NCBI RefSeq assembly: GCF_024355225.1
Contig: NZ_VCNH01000008.1
Coordinates: 2,604,001 to 2,668,000, forward strand
Direction of reading: 5' to 3'
DNA: 64,000 nt
DNA from: Roseovarius sp. M141
GTDB taxonomy: Bacteria > Pseudomonadota > Alphaproteobacteria > Rhodobacterales > Rhodobacteraceae
In this document: in pieces, positions 25,713 through 37,600 of the stretch
Position numbering within the stretch: position 1 is the stretch's first letter
How the letters are laid out: each line of letters starts with the position of its first letter
The notes under the pieces: generated by a model
Databases searched by the model: none
Told to the model about the DNA's origin: nothing
The model's input: only the letters and a program-made list of their open reading frames with translations
Translations under genes and position numbers: made by a program

Positions 25713-26816
25713 TCAGGCGGGCTGGTGCGCCGCCGCCTTTTGTATTCTGAACACCGTATCTAGGACGAGCGCGGCAGGGTCAAGGTTGACCGCCCGGCCA
25801 TGACGCATGCGCGCGCCGACGTCCTGCGCGCAATCGGCCCAGCGGCGCGCGGCGGCCAGATCGGGGGCTGCGCGGGCCAGCATCTGCGCCTCGCCGGGGG
25901 CGCCCTCGGGGGTGGGGGCTGCGCCCGTTGCGCCGGTCCGTGCCATACGGCCGAGCAGCAGATCGATCAACCAGATCAGAAGCTTCAGGCGATCCTCGGC
26001 ACCGCGCTGCGCCGCCGCATTGGCCAGCGCCAGCGCGCGGGGGCGGTCGATATTGGGCAGATCCGAGAATAGCTGAACCAGCTCGGCATAGATTTTCAGA
26101 CCGTCCAGATTGATCAGGCGCATCGCCTCGCCCACCGATCCACCCGATAGGGCGGCCAAGGCCTGCGTATCGCTGCCCTGCTCAATCCCGGCCTGCGTCA
26201 AGGCCGCTTCCATGTCGCCCGCATCCAATGGCGGCAGGCGCAGCTCGCGACAGCGCGAGCGGATAGTCGGCAAAAGGCCCGAGGGCTGGTGACTGATCAG
26301 AAATAGCGTCGTGCGCGCGGGTGGCTCTTCGAGCATTTTCAACAAGGCGTTGGCCGCCTGAACGTTCATCTCATCGGCACTGTCAATGATGACCGCACGG
26401 CGCCCGCCATCGGCGCTGGACAGCGACAGAAAGCCGTGCAGGCTGCGCACGTTCTCCGCCACGATCATGTCGCGCATGCGTTTGGTCTGCTCGTTGATCG
26501 TGCGGGTGATATGATAAAGCTGCGGCTCGGACCGGGCCAGCATACGGCGTGCGACGGGGTGATCGGGCGCGATATCGAGGCTGATCGCCGCGCTGCCGCG
26601 CGCGTCATGGGCCAGCAGGAACCGCGCGGCGCGCCATGCAAAGGTCGCCTTGCCCACGCCGCGCTGGCCGGTCAACAGCCAAGCGTGATGCAAGCGGTCC
26701 TCGGTATAGGCGTCCAGAAACGCGGCCTCGGCAGCGCCCTGCCCGATCAGGCGTGGCGTCTCGCGCGGGTGCGGCGCGCCCTCGATCCGGTCGGGTTGCG
26801 CGATGTCGTCGCTCAT
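25713..26816 (-). CDS. holB: DNA polymerase III delta-prime subunit
   Basis: A 367-residue clamp-loader subunit of the AAA+ type. The Walker-A-like GQRGVGKATFAWRAARFLL is near residue 50, the Walker-B-like AVIIDSADEMN near 145, and EEPPARTTLFLISHQP plus LPTIRSRCREL are strongly conserved. It is part of the replisome clamp loader. Its ATG overlaps the tmk stop (ATGA). Confidence 0.93.
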   Translation of the reverse strand: MSDDIAQPDRIEGAPHPRETPRLIGQGAAEAAFLDAYTEDRLHHAWLLTGQRGVGKATFAWRAARFLLAHDARGSAAISLDIAPDHPVARRMLARSEPQLYHITRTINEQTKRMRDMIVAENVRSLHGFLSLSSADGGRRAVIIDSADEMNVQAANALLKMLEEPPARTTLFLISHQPSGLLPTIRSRCRELRLPPLDAGDMEAALTQAGIEQGSDTQALAALSGGSVGEAMRLINLDGLKIYAELVQLFSDLPNIDRPRALALANAAAQRGAEDRLKLLIWLIDLLLGRMARTGATGAAPTPEGAPGEAQMLARAAPDLAAARRWADCAQDVGARMRHGRAVNLDPAALVLDTVFRIQKAAAHQPA

Positions 26817-27454
26817 GCCAGCCGCTCCGCCACTGCGGCGCGCACGTCCTGCGCCACCGCATCTATATCACGCGCGCCATCGATGACACGAAAGCGCGGC
26901 GCAAACTCTTTGGCCAATGCCAGAAATCCCTGCCGCATCGCCGCTTGCAGGTCGCCGCCGAACGCCTCAAAGCGATCCTCGCCGCCGCCGCGCTCGATCG
27001 CGCGGGACAGGCCGGTGCCCGCCTCCATGTCGATCAGCAAGGTAAGGTCGGGTTCCTGCGCGATCATCAGATCATGCAGCGCCTCGACGCAACGGCGCAG
27101 CCCCGGCCCGCGCAGGCCCTGATACATCCGCGTGCTGTCGGCGAAACGATCGCAAATGACGATCCGTCCGGCGGCCAGCGCCGGGCGGATGGTGCGTTCC
27201 AGATGGTCGCGACGGGCGGCGGTGAACAACAAAAGTTCCGTCTCGGGCGACCAGCGGTCGACATCGCCGCTGAGAACCAGCGCGCGGATCTGCTCGGCCC
27301 CCGCGCTTCCGCCCGGCTCGCGCGTGAGGATGGCGTCATGGCCCAGCGCGGTCAGATGCTCGAATAGCAGCCTTGCCTGCGTGGATTTGCCCGATCCATC
27401 AATCCCTTCGAAGCTGACAAACAGGCCGCGCCCGCCCGTATCCGGTGCCCTCAC
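26813..27454 (-). CDS. tmk: Thymidylate kinase
   Basis: A 213-residue dTMP kinase. The P-loop FEGIDGSGKSTQARLL is near residues 14-29, the DR-x motif is ICDRFADST, and the LID region lies around IERGGGEDRFEA. It phosphorylates dTMP to dTDP for DNA synthesis. It is coupled to both neighbours by ATGA overlaps (dacC upstream, holB downstream). Confidence 0.95.
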   Translation of the reverse strand: MRAPDTGGRGLFVSFEGIDGSGKSTQARLLFEHLTALGHDAILTREPGGSAGAEQIRALVLSGDVDRWSPETELLLFTAARRDHLERTIRPALAAGRIVICDRFADSTRMYQGLRGPGLRRCVEALHDLMIAQEPDLTLLIDMEAGTGLSRAIERGGGEDRFEAFGGDLQAAMRQGFLALAKEFAPRFRVIDGARDIDAVAQDVRAAVAERLA

Positions 27455-28617
27455 AAGGCGCCCTCGGGCCCCTGTCGCAGCCGGTTCAGCAAGATGCCCG
27501 AAACCGTTTTCAGCCGCACGGCAAAGCCGCCACGCGCCACGGCATTGGCAGCCAGCAGCGGCACGCGCGTCTCTGGCATACCCTCGGGGGTGATGACCAG
27601 TTCGGCCAAATGGTCACCCAGCGCGATCGGCGCCTGAAGCGGGCCGTCATAGATCACCTCGGCCGCGATCTGATCCCCGCCCAGCACAGGCAGCAGCATC
27701 GTGACATCCGCAGCGGTGACAAGGCCCACATTTGTCGCGTCGCCCATCCAGACATCGGCACGTGCCACATCATTTCCGGCCTTGACCAGCGTATTTTCGG
27801 CAAACTGGCGGAAGGCCCAGTTGACGATCGCCTCGGCCTCTTCGGCGCGCGACTGAGGGGTCTGCAATCCCGACAGGACAAAGACAACGCGCCTGTCGCC
27901 CTGCTTGGCAGATCCGACCAGACCGTACCCCGCCGCCTGCGTGTGCCCGGTTTTCAAACCGTCCGCCCCAATGCCCAGGCTGAGCAGAGGATTGCGGTTT
28001 CGCGTGTTCTGCGGCGCGCGCCCGTCGAATTTGTATTCGGTCTCTGCAAACATTGGGTAGAAATCCGGGAAATCAGTGATGATCAGGCGCGCAAGCAAGG
28101 CCAGATCGCGCATGCTCATCTTGTGGCTGGGCGCGGGCCAGCCGTTGGAATTGGCGAAGGTCGAATTGGTCAGACCCATCTTCTGCGCACGCTGCGTCAT
28201 GAAACGGGCAAAGCCAGCCTCGGTTCCATCGGGGCTGAGCGCCTCGGCTATGACCACGCAGGCATCGTTGCCCGACAGCACAATGATACCGCGCAACAGA
28301 TCGCTGACCGCGACCCGGTCGGTCGTGTCCAGAAACATGGTCGAGCCGCCATAACTCATCGCGTGCTCAGACACGGGCAGTTTTTCGTCCATCGACAGGC
28401 GCCCGTCGCGGATCGCCTCAAACGCGACATAGAGCGTCATAAGCTTGGACATGGACGCCGGTGGCAGCGGCTGATCCGCGTTTTTGTTCAGCAATACGGT
28501 GCCGGTGCCCACATCCACCACATAGGCCGCCTTGGCCGCCGTATCGAAGGCGGCGACAGGCAACGCGGCGCAGCCAAGCGCAAGGGCGGTCAGGATGGTT
28601 CTGAAAGAGCTGATCAT
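27451..28617 (-). CDS. D-alanyl-D-alanine carboxypeptidase (penicillin-binding protein 5/6 type)
   Basis: 388 residues with an N-terminal signal peptide (FRTILTALALGCAALPVAAF, cleaved after about residue 23). The three PBP motifs are present: PPASMSKLM (SxxK), LSGNDACV (SxN) and DGLKTGHTQ (KTG). A C-terminal PBP5-like beta domain and an amphipathic end (FAVRLKTVSGILLNRL) for membrane anchoring follow. It trims pentapeptide stems in periplasmic peptidoglycan. It is first in the dac-tmk-holB-tatD-MBL run. An rlpA gene is often seen upstream in relatives, but none is recognisable here. Confidence 0.92.
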   Translation of the reverse strand: MISSFRTILTALALGCAALPVAAFDTAAKAAYVVDVGTGTVLLNKNADQPLPPASMSKLMTLYVAFEAIRDGRLSMDEKLPVSEHAMSYGGSTMFLDTTDRVAVSDLLRGIIVLSGNDACVVIAEALSPDGTEAGFARFMTQRAQKMGLTNSTFANSNGWPAPSHKMSMRDLALLARLIITDFPDFYPMFAETEYKFDGRAPQNTRNRNPLLSLGIGADGLKTGHTQAAGYGLVGSAKQGDRRVVFVLSGLQTPQSRAEEAEAIVNWAFRQFAENTLVKAGNDVARADVWMGDATNVGLVTAADVTMLLPVLGGDQIAAEVIYDGPLQAPIALGDHLAELVITPEGMPETRVPLLAANAVARGGFAVRLKTVSGILLNRLRQGPEGAL

Positions 28618-28706
28618 GAGGCAAAGTCCGAATGTTGTGTCTGATGGTCTGTAGGGTGGCGTATGTCCTGAGGTGGTGTCCTAATTCCAGGGCGGCGTAG
28701 GCGTCA

Positions 28707-28886
28707 TCAATACCGACGCCCTTGACCTTTGACGGAAGCGTCTGACGCCCCGATCGTGTTGGCGATGAAGACGTGCTCGGGCCCGGCCTCGAACGGATTA
28801 CCGCCTTCAGAACCCTGACAACCCGCCAGCACCAAAGGGGCCGCTCCGCGCCACCCGGCGCTGCCGCTTGCATATGTCAAACCCAT
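28707..28886 (-). CDS. Possible small lipoprotein (59 residues)
   Basis: The frame from the ATG at 28886 reads MGLTYASGSAGWRGAAPLV and continues LAGCQGSEGGNPFEAG. LVLAGC is a good lipobox about residue 18-23, followed by a short polar segment. The signal sequence is short and only weakly hydrophobic before the box, and the family is not recognised. It lies in a stretch of about 515 bp with no other gene, where relatives often have rlpA. It could be a real tiny lipoprotein or chance. Confidence 0.35.
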   Translation of the reverse strand: MGLTYASGSAGWRGAAPLVLAGCQGSEGGNPFEAGPEHVFIANTIGASDASVKGQGRRY

Positions 28887-29133
28887 GCCCCGCCCCTTGC
28901 CTGTTGCGCTCCGGGCTTTTCTACCCCGGCCATGCCCGCCGCGACCCTACCGGACCCGACGAGCCGTCCATGCCGCCACGGTCATTGCGACGTTCGCGCA
29001 GCATAACCAGTCCGGCAGGCCAAGAAAAGCGCACTATGCCAATTCAGCGGAATTCCCCAAGGTGAGGCCGGTGGATTTTAGGGCAAAGAGGCGCTTTCAG
29101 AATCGCAAACGGGCGATTAGACAGGGCGGCGTC

Positions 29134-29223
29134 GGAGGAGTGGCAGAGTGGTCGAATGCACCGGTCTTGAAAACCGACGAGGGTGTAAGTCCTCCGTGGG
29201 TTCGAATCCCACCTCCTCCGCCA
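29134..29223 (+). tRNA. tRNA-Ser (anticodon UGA)
   Basis: A 90-base class II tRNA with the acceptor stem GGAGGAG/CTCCTCC, discriminator G and an encoded CCA. The anticodon loop CTTGAAA gives UGA. A long variable arm (GAGGGTGTAAGTCCTC) and the T arm GTGGG-TTCGAAT-CCCAC are present. The first pair of the anticodon stem is a C-A mismatch; the other four pair. Confidence 0.95.
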
Positions 29224-30035
29224 ATTTTGAGATTAAGCCCCTGATTGTCATGACATTAAGCTCAGCATGAGAATTTATGCCCTTATCCTTGCCACCCGCC
29301 CCATCAAGCTCCAGGATCGCGTCCATAACTGTTGCCTCGGGTGGCGTCCAAGACCGATACTTAGATCTTGGTGGCTGGATGGCGGCGCGGGGATGCACCA
29401 TAAAATATTCATTTCGCAGTCATGCATGAGCGCACTCAGTGCGTGAATACCGGACAAGCGCGACCATCACGCACCGCAATTGAGAAACTCAGATACACGG
29501 AAGCGACCGAGAATCTGCCCATATCCGAGGTGGACAGGTCCACCTCAGCCAGGATCGGCCCGAGATCTATAACCGGGACTCGCTGACAATCTCCTTCCGC
29601 CCCACACAGAGATCGAGTTTATCGTCGGCAATTTGGACATAATCCGACAGACGGACTCGAAATAGCTCTCGGCGCTGGCGGCGCACGACTTCTTAGGAAA
29701 ACACCCAGGGGGGCCGCAGCAACTACGGCACCAACGTGCCTCTGAGGGCGGTCTTGCACACCGGCATCAACAAGCAACTCACACCAGATGATCCCTCCAA
29801 GGGGGGGGGCGCGGTCGAGTTCCAGGTAGCCCCCGCGAACACATCCGGGGCACTGATTGCGCTTGTAAATTCGCGTTTTGCAACGCCTGTGCCATTTCCT
29901 CAGGGACATCTGATCCGTGGTTTCACCTTCCGGGCTTTCAGTGTTTTCCCGGTTCTGAACCACTACGACACATCGCCGACCGGGACGGAGGCAGCGCATC
30001 GGCTGGCCAATTTCACCAGCTGGTCCATCTTCGAC
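29224..30035. other. Gene-poor stretch after the tRNA
   Basis: About 810 bp with no recognisable gene. It has lower GC than the neighbours near 29225-29520, and contains a run of nine G at 29801-29809. Frames on both strands (for example 29736-30041 plus) show no family resemblance. It looks like decayed accessory DNA next to a tRNA, a usual integration site, but no integrase or attachment repeat was seen. Confidence 0.5.
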
Positions 30036-30156
30036 GGCTAAAGCGTTTCGAATTATACTTGAGGCACGAAGATCATTCGAAACGCGCGCTATGCATTTAT
30101 GTTGTGCGCGTTTCAAGAAAAGCAGTGTCTCAGGTTTTTCTCGAAACGCTTTAGCC
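30036..30156. repeat. MITE-like paired-hairpin repeat, copy 2
   Basis: 121 bp with perfect 16-bp terminal inverted repeats (GGCTAAAGCGTTTCGA at 30036-30051 and its complement at 30141-30156). Inside are the same two hairpins as in copy 1. The first has GCGTTTCGAA/TTCGAAACGC arms and a loop containing GAGGCAC. The second has GCGTTTCAAGAAAA/TTTTCTCGAAACGC arms and GCAGTG...AGG in the loop. It encodes nothing. Confidence 0.85.
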
Positions 30157-30212
30157 TGCTTGCACTTGGGCCAAAGGCGCCTAATGTCGGCGTAACTTCC
30201 GAAAGGCCAGCC

Positions 30213-30350
30213 ATGACCCAGTTTCGCAAATCCGACAGCCTGCGCGCACTGGCCGATGTGCTGGAGCGCCATCCCCATATCTGGGTATTATCCGACGACA
30301 TGTATGAACATCTGATTTACGGCACCACGCCATTCGCCACCATGGCCGCC
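30213..30350 (+). pseudogene. Aspartate-aminotransferase fragment
   Basis: The plus frame from 30213 reads KSDSLRALADVLERHPHIW followed by [12 protein letters not shown] and then FATMA. This matches the middle of class I aspartate aminotransferases, where the PLP-contacting D-x-x-Y lies. The N-terminal half and the lysine-containing C-terminal half are absent, so it cannot be functional. The frame runs on without resemblance to 30494, overlapping the bdhA start by a few bases. Confidence 0.65.
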
Positions 30351-30490
30351 GGGCCGCAACCGCCCGAGGCGATGAACCCCATCGCCACATTCCGCGGCAC
30401 CCTGGAATACGGCGCAAGCCCACGGGCAATACCTTCCCCCGGCTACAAAGACCTACACGCGGCACATACCCTAACAGAAGGAAACGTATC

Positions 30491-31273
30491 ATGAATCTCA
30501 AGGACAAGGTCTGCATCATCACGGGCGGCGCCAGCGGCATCGGCTATGGCATCGCCGAACGCTACATTGCGGACGGCGCGAAGGTCGTCATCGCTGATCT
30601 GCGACTGGACGCGGCACAAAAGGCTGCCGATACGCTGACTGCGAATGGGCCAGGCAGTGCGATGGCCGTCGAAATGAACGTGACGGACGAGGCGATGGTT
30701 GATGCCGGCGTTCAGCAGGTGATCGACGCTTGGGGCCGGATTGATGTGCTGGTGTCGAATGCCGGTATCCAGATCGTGCATCCGGTAGTCGATTTCCCGT
30801 TCGAAGAATGGAAAAAGATGCTGTCGATCCACTTGGACGGCGCATTCCTGACCTCCAAGGCCGTGATGAAACATATGTACAAGGACGGCGGCGGCGCGAT
30901 CATCTTCATGGGGTCGGTCCATTCCAAAGAGGCGTCGCCGCTGAAATCGGCCTATGTCACGGCCAAGCACGGCCTGATGGGGCTGGCGCGCGTCATCTCG
31001 AAAGAAGGTGCCAAGCATGGCGTGCGCGCCAACGTGATCTGCCCCGGTTTCGTCAAGACGCCACTGGTGGAAAAGCAAATCCCCGAGCAGGCCAAGGATC
31101 TGGGCATCTCCGAAGAGGAGGTCGTGAGCAAGGTCATGCTGGGCAACACCGTCGATCAGGAATTCACCACGATCAAAGATGTTGCCGAGGTCGCGCATGT
31201 CTTTGCCGCCTTCCCGACCAACGCGCTGACGGGCCAGTCGCTGGTGGTCAGCCATGGCTGGTACATGAACTAA
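30491..31273 (+). CDS. bdhA: 3-hydroxybutyrate dehydrogenase
   Basis: A 260-residue [19 protein letters not shown] is near residue 10 and SNAG near 90. The catalytic serine is in [12 protein letters not shown], with Tyr-Lys in YVTAKHG. The segment [19 protein letters not shown] and the end [11 protein letters not shown] are characteristic of D-3-hydroxybutyrate dehydrogenases. It oxidises 3-hydroxybutyrate to acetoacetate with NAD, in polyhydroxybutyrate turnover. AGAAGGAAACG precedes the ATG. A terminator follows. Confidence 0.92.
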   Translation: MNLKDKVCIITGGASGIGYGIAERYIADGAKVVIADLRLDAAQKAADTLTANGPGSAMAVEMNVTDEAMVDAGVQQVIDAWGRIDVLVSNAGIQIVHPVVDFPFEEWKKMLSIHLDGAFLTSKAVMKHMYKDGGGAIIFMGSVHSKEASPLKSAYVTAKHGLMGLARVISKEGAKHGVRANVICPGFVKTPLVEKQIPEQAKDLGISEEEVVSKVMLGNTVDQEFTTIKDVAEVAHVFAAFPTNALTGQSLVVSHGWYMN

Positions 31274-31299
31274 GCCGGGCCTGTTCCCTGCAAAATGAT

Positions 31300-31332
31300 A
31301 AGGTGCTGGCCATGCAGGCCCGCACCTTTTTT
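31300..31332 (+). terminator. Rho-independent terminator after bdhA
   Basis: AAGGTGC-T-GGCC, loop ATGCA, GGCC-C-GCACCTT followed by TTTT: a 7-bp plus 4-bp stem with one mismatch and a T-run, about 25 bp after the bdhA stop. Confidence 0.85.
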
Positions 31333-33012
<1,680 letters not shown>

Positions 33013-33019
33013 GGGGGCG

Positions 33020-33067
33020 GCCGCTCAGACAGGTTTGGGTAAATCCACCTGTTTGAGCGCCCTTTTT
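33020..33067 (+). terminator. Rho-independent terminator after gdhA
   Basis: GCTCAGACAGGT (33023-33034) pairs with ACCTGTTTGAGC (33047-33058) over 12 bp with one G-T pair, followed by GCCCTTTTT. Confidence 0.9.
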
Positions 33068-33528
33068 GCCAAGCCCTGAAACACGCGACCGCCTTGGTGA
33101 CATCGCGAATGCCACGCTGCCCGATTTCTTCCATGCCATATACGTGAATTCGCACCTCATCCGCTATCGGTGGGCTGCCAAGGCGCGCGGCAGGCCGTCT
33201 TCTCGATAACCTTCGATCGATCGAAAGGCGTATCAAAACAACGCCACCGATTTTTTCCTGCGCCCAAACCGCCCCTGCCCATCGCCGTTCAGGACGTGCA
33301 GTGTTGGAACCCGAACCGCTCTCTGCCTGGTCCGCGCGGCCCGCGCCCTTGCATCGGGTCGGCGCCGGTGGTCTGAGGGACTTGCCGTGGTCGATCATCG
33401 AACCTTCAAGCGCCATCGGGCTGTTGAAAGGAATTGAACCTTCCTGGCAAAAATACAGAAATGACGTGTTATTCTACGCGGCGTGCTAAATGCTAAGATG
33501 TCGCCAAAACCAGACGGAAGCCTCAACA
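33068..33528. other. Gene-free stretch before the RND pump
   Basis: About 460 bp. A minus-strand frame includes EVRIHVYGMEEIGQRGI, which looks protein-like but belongs to no family I know. It may be a decayed gene. The pump promoter should lie near 33430-33520 (an AT-richer segment). Confidence 0.45.
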
Positions 33529-34698
33529 ATGAAAGCGTTTCGCCAACTCGCCCTGTCGGTCGCGGTTCTCGCCGCAGGATTGTACGTGTGGATCGCATAT
33601 GTCCCTGCGGCGCAGCCCGTGCTGGACCGGATTGGACTGCTCGATCTATTGGGGATCGAAGCGTCACAGACCCAAGGGGGCGACCAGGGAAACGGGTGGC
33701 CGGGCGGTGGCCTATCCCGCGTGATTACCGCAACGGTCGGCGAACAGGCGCTGGCGGATCGCATCAATGCCATCGGTGACGGGCGCGCGCTCCGCTCGGT
33801 CAATGTGCGGTCCAACGCCGTGGGGACGATCACCGATATGGCATTGCTCGCCGGGAGTTATGTGGACAAGGGCACTGTCATTGTCCGGCTCGAGGACGAG
33901 GCCGAGAAAATTGCACTGGAACAGGCACAGATCCAGTTGGTGAATGCCCGCACCGATGCCGACCGCGCCCGGCGGCTAGAGGCGACGGGCGCCGTAGCCG
34001 AGGTGCGTCTGCGGGAAGTCGAACTGGCGCTGCGTAGTGCCGAACTGGGTGTTCGCCAAGCCGAGTTTGACCTGTCCCAACGTCATATCGTGGCGCCCAT
34101 TTCGGGCTGGATCGGGATCATCGACCTCGAAGAAGGCGACCGCGTCAATGCACAGGATCTATTGGTCAACATTTCGGACCGGTCGGACATCCTGATCGAT
34201 TTTCGCGTGCCCGAGCGCGTGGTCGGCAAAATCGCGACGGGCCAACAGATAGAAGTGACCCCATTGGGTGGCCGCGATGCGGCCCTGATCGGAGAGATCA
34301 GCGCGATTGATGCCGTCGTGGACCGCGCCAGCCGAACCTTGCTGGTTCAGGGGCGCGTGCCGAATGAGGGCGATATGCTGCGCGCCGGGATGGCCTTTTC
34401 GGTCAGCATGTCCTTCCCCGGTGAAACGCTGCTGTCGATCCCCCCGCTGGCCGTGCAGTGGTCCAGCGACGGCCCGTTCGTCTGGGCGGTTCGCGATGGC
34501 AAGGTGGCGCAGGTGGCCGTGTCCATCGTACAGCGCGAGAGCGATGCAGTGCTTGTGACATCGGATGACCTTGAGGTGGGTGAAACGGTGGTCACCGAAG
34601 GCGTGCAGACACTGCGCGACGGCGCCGAGGTCAGCCTGACGTCCAATGACGAGGCCGTATCAGGCCTGAGCGCCACCACTCGGGAGGCCGCGCTGTGA
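33529..34698 (+). CDS. RND efflux pump periplasmic adaptor (membrane fusion protein)
   Basis: 389 residues from ATG 33529 (MKAFRQLALSVAVL). An N-terminal hydrophobic anchor is followed by a biotinyl-lipoyl-like domain (VRSNAVGTITDMALLAGSYV), a short coiled-coil hairpin (IALEQAQIQLVNARTDADRA to RRLEATGAVAEVRL), then the second lipoyl half (IVAPISGWIGIIDLEEGD) and beta-barrel domains. It links the inner-membrane pump to an outer-membrane channel. No TolC-type gene is next door, so the channel must come from elsewhere. Its stop overlaps the pump GTG start. Confidence 0.92.
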   Translation: MKAFRQLALSVAVLAAGLYVWIAYVPAAQPVLDRIGLLDLLGIEASQTQGGDQGNGWPGGGLSRVITATVGEQALADRINAIGDGRALRSVNVRSNAVGTITDMALLAGSYVDKGTVIVRLEDEAEKIALEQAQIQLVNARTDADRARRLEATGAVAEVRLREVELALRSAELGVRQAEFDLSQRHIVAPISGWIGIIDLEEGDRVNAQDLLVNISDRSDILIDFRVPERVVGKIATGQQIEVTPLGGRDAALIGEISAIDAVVDRASRTLLVQGRVPNEGDMLRAGMAFSVSMSFPGETLLSIPPLAVQWSSDGPFVWAVRDGKVAQVAVSIVQRESDAVLVTSDDLEVGETVVTEGVQTLRDGAEVSLTSNDEAVSGLSATTREAAL

Positions 34699-37600
34699 GC
34701 ACGCCGACCTCGCCAGGCACAGCGCTGTTCGTGCGGCGGCCGATCCTGGCCTTCGTGCTGAATGCGCTGATCATTCTGGCGGGTATTGCCGCGCTGTTCG
34801 GGGCGGAAATCCGCGAGTTGCCCAATGTGGACCGGCCAGTGGTCACGATCACCACCCGATTTGCAGGCGCGTCACCGGAATCGGTCGATCAGGAACTGAC
34901 CGGACGGATCGAGGGCGCCGTGGGCCGGGTAACGGGCGTGCGCGGCATTTCATCAAATTCGCGCTTTGGGCGCAGCCGCGTCACGGTCGAATTCAACGAC
35001 AACGTGGATATCGACGTGGCCGCGACTGACGTGCGCGATGCCGTGGCGCGGATCGTGAACGACCTGCCCGAGGATGCGGACCAGCCCGAGATCGTCAAGG
35101 CGGACGCCAATGCCCAGCCGGTGATGCGCATCGCCGTGACATCCCTCGCGCGCTCGCCGCAGGAACTGACCGCCATCGTGCAGGACCGCGTCGAAGACCG
35201 ACTGATTTCCGTAGACGGTGTCGCCGATCTACAGGTTTACGGCGACCGCGAGCCGATCTTTCGGGTCGATATCAACCAACTGGAACTGGCCAGCCGCGGG
35301 CTGACAGTGGGCGACGTACAGCGCACGTTGTCCGATGTTGCCCTGGATACGCCCGCCGGCGATCTGGCCGGCAGCCGCCAGTCGATCAATGTGCGCACCA
35401 CCGCAAACGTAGTGACCCCCGAGGCATTCGAGGCGCTGGAGATCAAACCCAACGTCAGGATCGGGGATATTGCCAAGGTTACGCTGGGCCCTGCCCCCGG
35501 CGAGACGATCCTGCGGGCCAATGGCCGTCAGGGGGTGGGCATGGGGGTCATCCGGCAGGCCACGTCGAACACGCTGGAAATCTCGGCAGGCGTCCACGCC
35601 GTCGTCGCCGAGCTGAACCGCACCCTGCCCGACGATGTCAGCGTCTTTGTCACCTCCGACGATGCGAGGTTCATCTCGGGCTCCATCGAAGAGGTGCTGA
35701 AAACGCTTGGCTTTGCCATCGCCATCGTGGTCGCCGTCATCTTCTTGTTCCTGCGCGACATCCGCGCGACACTGATCCCGGCGCTAACCTTGCCGGTGGC
35801 GCTGGTGGGCACGCTGGCGGCGATCTATCTGGTGGGGTTCTCGATCAATATCCTGACGCTGCTGGCGCTGGTGCTGGCGACGGGCATGGTGGTGGATGAC
35901 GCCATCGTCGTGCTGGAGAACATCGTGCGCCAACGCGCCGCCGGCATGGGTCCGCGGGCGGCTGCGGTGAACGGAACGGCGCAGGTTTTCTTTGCCGTGG
36001 TCACGACGACAGCGACGCTGGCTGCCGTGTTCGTACCGCTGTCTTTCCTGCCCGGTCAGGCCGGCGGGCTGTTCCGGGAGTTCGGGTTCACGCTGGCGAT
36101 TGCGGTGCTGTTGTCGTCGGTCGTGGCGCTCAGCCTGTGTCCGGTTCTGGCCAGCCGCCTGCTGACCAAACCGCCGCAGCAGGACGCGCGTGGCCCGATG
36201 ATCTGGCTGGGCAACCGGCTGATGCGGCTCTACGAGGTCACGCTGCGCGGCGCGCTTGCCATGCCCTTCGTCATCGTTCTGATCGCCCTGTTCGTGGCGG
36301 TCACGGCGGCCATGATGGCGGCCAGCATCCGGCAGGAGCTGACCCCGGCCGAGGACCGCGCCGTCGCCCTGCTCAGCATCACGGCCCCGCAAGGCGTGTC
36401 GCTGGAATACACCCAATCCAAGATGCAGGAAATCGAGGACATGGTCGCGCCCATGCTGGAAAAGGACGAGATGACCCACATCTTTGCCTTCAGCGGCTTC
36501 AGCGCGGACAATCGCGGATTCATGGTGTTCACGCTGGCCAAGTGGGAGGACCGCGCCCGCACCCAGCAAGACATCGTGGCCGAGATGAACGACAAGCTGG
36601 GCGACATCATCGGCGTGCGGGCCTTTGCCATTCAGCCCAACTCGCTGGGCATCCGGGGCGCTGGCCGGGGACTGGCCTTTGCCATCACCGGTGACAGTTA
36701 CAGTCAATTGTCGGACGTGGCCGAAAACATGGTGGACCGGCTGCGGCAGATCCCTGAAATGGGAAAGGTCCAGCTGGAATATGAACGCACCCAGCCGCAA
36801 CTCTTCGTGCAGATCGACCGGGCGCTGGCCGCCGACCTGGGGATAGACATCACCGGGTTGGGGCAGGCATTGCAGGCCGTTCTGGACGGGCGCAAGGTTG
36901 CGTCGGTGTTCGTCGAGGACAAAAGCTTTGACGTGCAGATGCTGTCCACCACCGACCCGATCGACGATCCCGGCGATCTGGAGAACATCTTTGTCAAGGC
37001 AGGCAATGGTCAGATGGTCCCGATGGCCAGTTTCGTCACGCTCAAGGAACGCGCCGTCGCGCCCGAGCTGAACCGCGAGGGGCAGAACCGTTCGGTGGAA
37101 CTGACCGCCGGCCTGACGCCGGATCTGTCGCTGGGTGACGCGCTGGCGCAGGTTCTGGAAATTGGCGACGACATTCTGGCCGACGAAAACCGCATCGTGC
37201 CACTGGCCGAGGCCGCAACGCTGGATCAGACCAATTCCGGCATTGTCGTGACCTTCGGCTTTGCGATCCTCATCGTGTTTCTGGTTCTGGCGGCCCAATT
37301 CGAAAGCTTCATTTCCGCCGTCGTGGTAATGGCAACCGTGCCGCTGGGTCTGGCCTGCGCGGTCTTTGCCCTGCTGATGACCGGGCAAAGCCTGAACGTC
37401 TACAGTCAGATCGGGTTGGTCATGCTGATCGGCATCATGGCCAAGAACGGGATCCTGATCGTCGAATTCGCCAACCAGCTGCGCGACAAGGGGGCGACTG
37501 TACATGATGCGATCCTTGACGCGTCGACGATCCGATTGCGCCCGGTGATGATGACGATGACCTCGACTGTGCTGGGCGGCGTGCCGCTGGTGCTGTCATC

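Noticed and set aside
27445..28644. 399-codon plus-strand open frame
   Set aside because: Antisense of the D,D-carboxypeptidase, which has all three PBP motifs.
29117..29401. Minus-strand frame with GFEPTEDLHPRRF-like peptide
   Set aside because: It is the familiar false translation of a tRNA-Ser gene read backwards; the tRNA itself explains the sequence.
29801..29809. Run of nine G as a phase-variation tract
   Set aside because: No recognisable gene is fused to it on either strand, so slippage would have no visible target.
35784..37505. 573-codon open frame on the minus strand
   Set aside because: It lies entirely antisense to the well-conserved RND transporter; long shadow frames are expected at this GC content, and its composition (His/Gln/Arg rich) is not protein-like.
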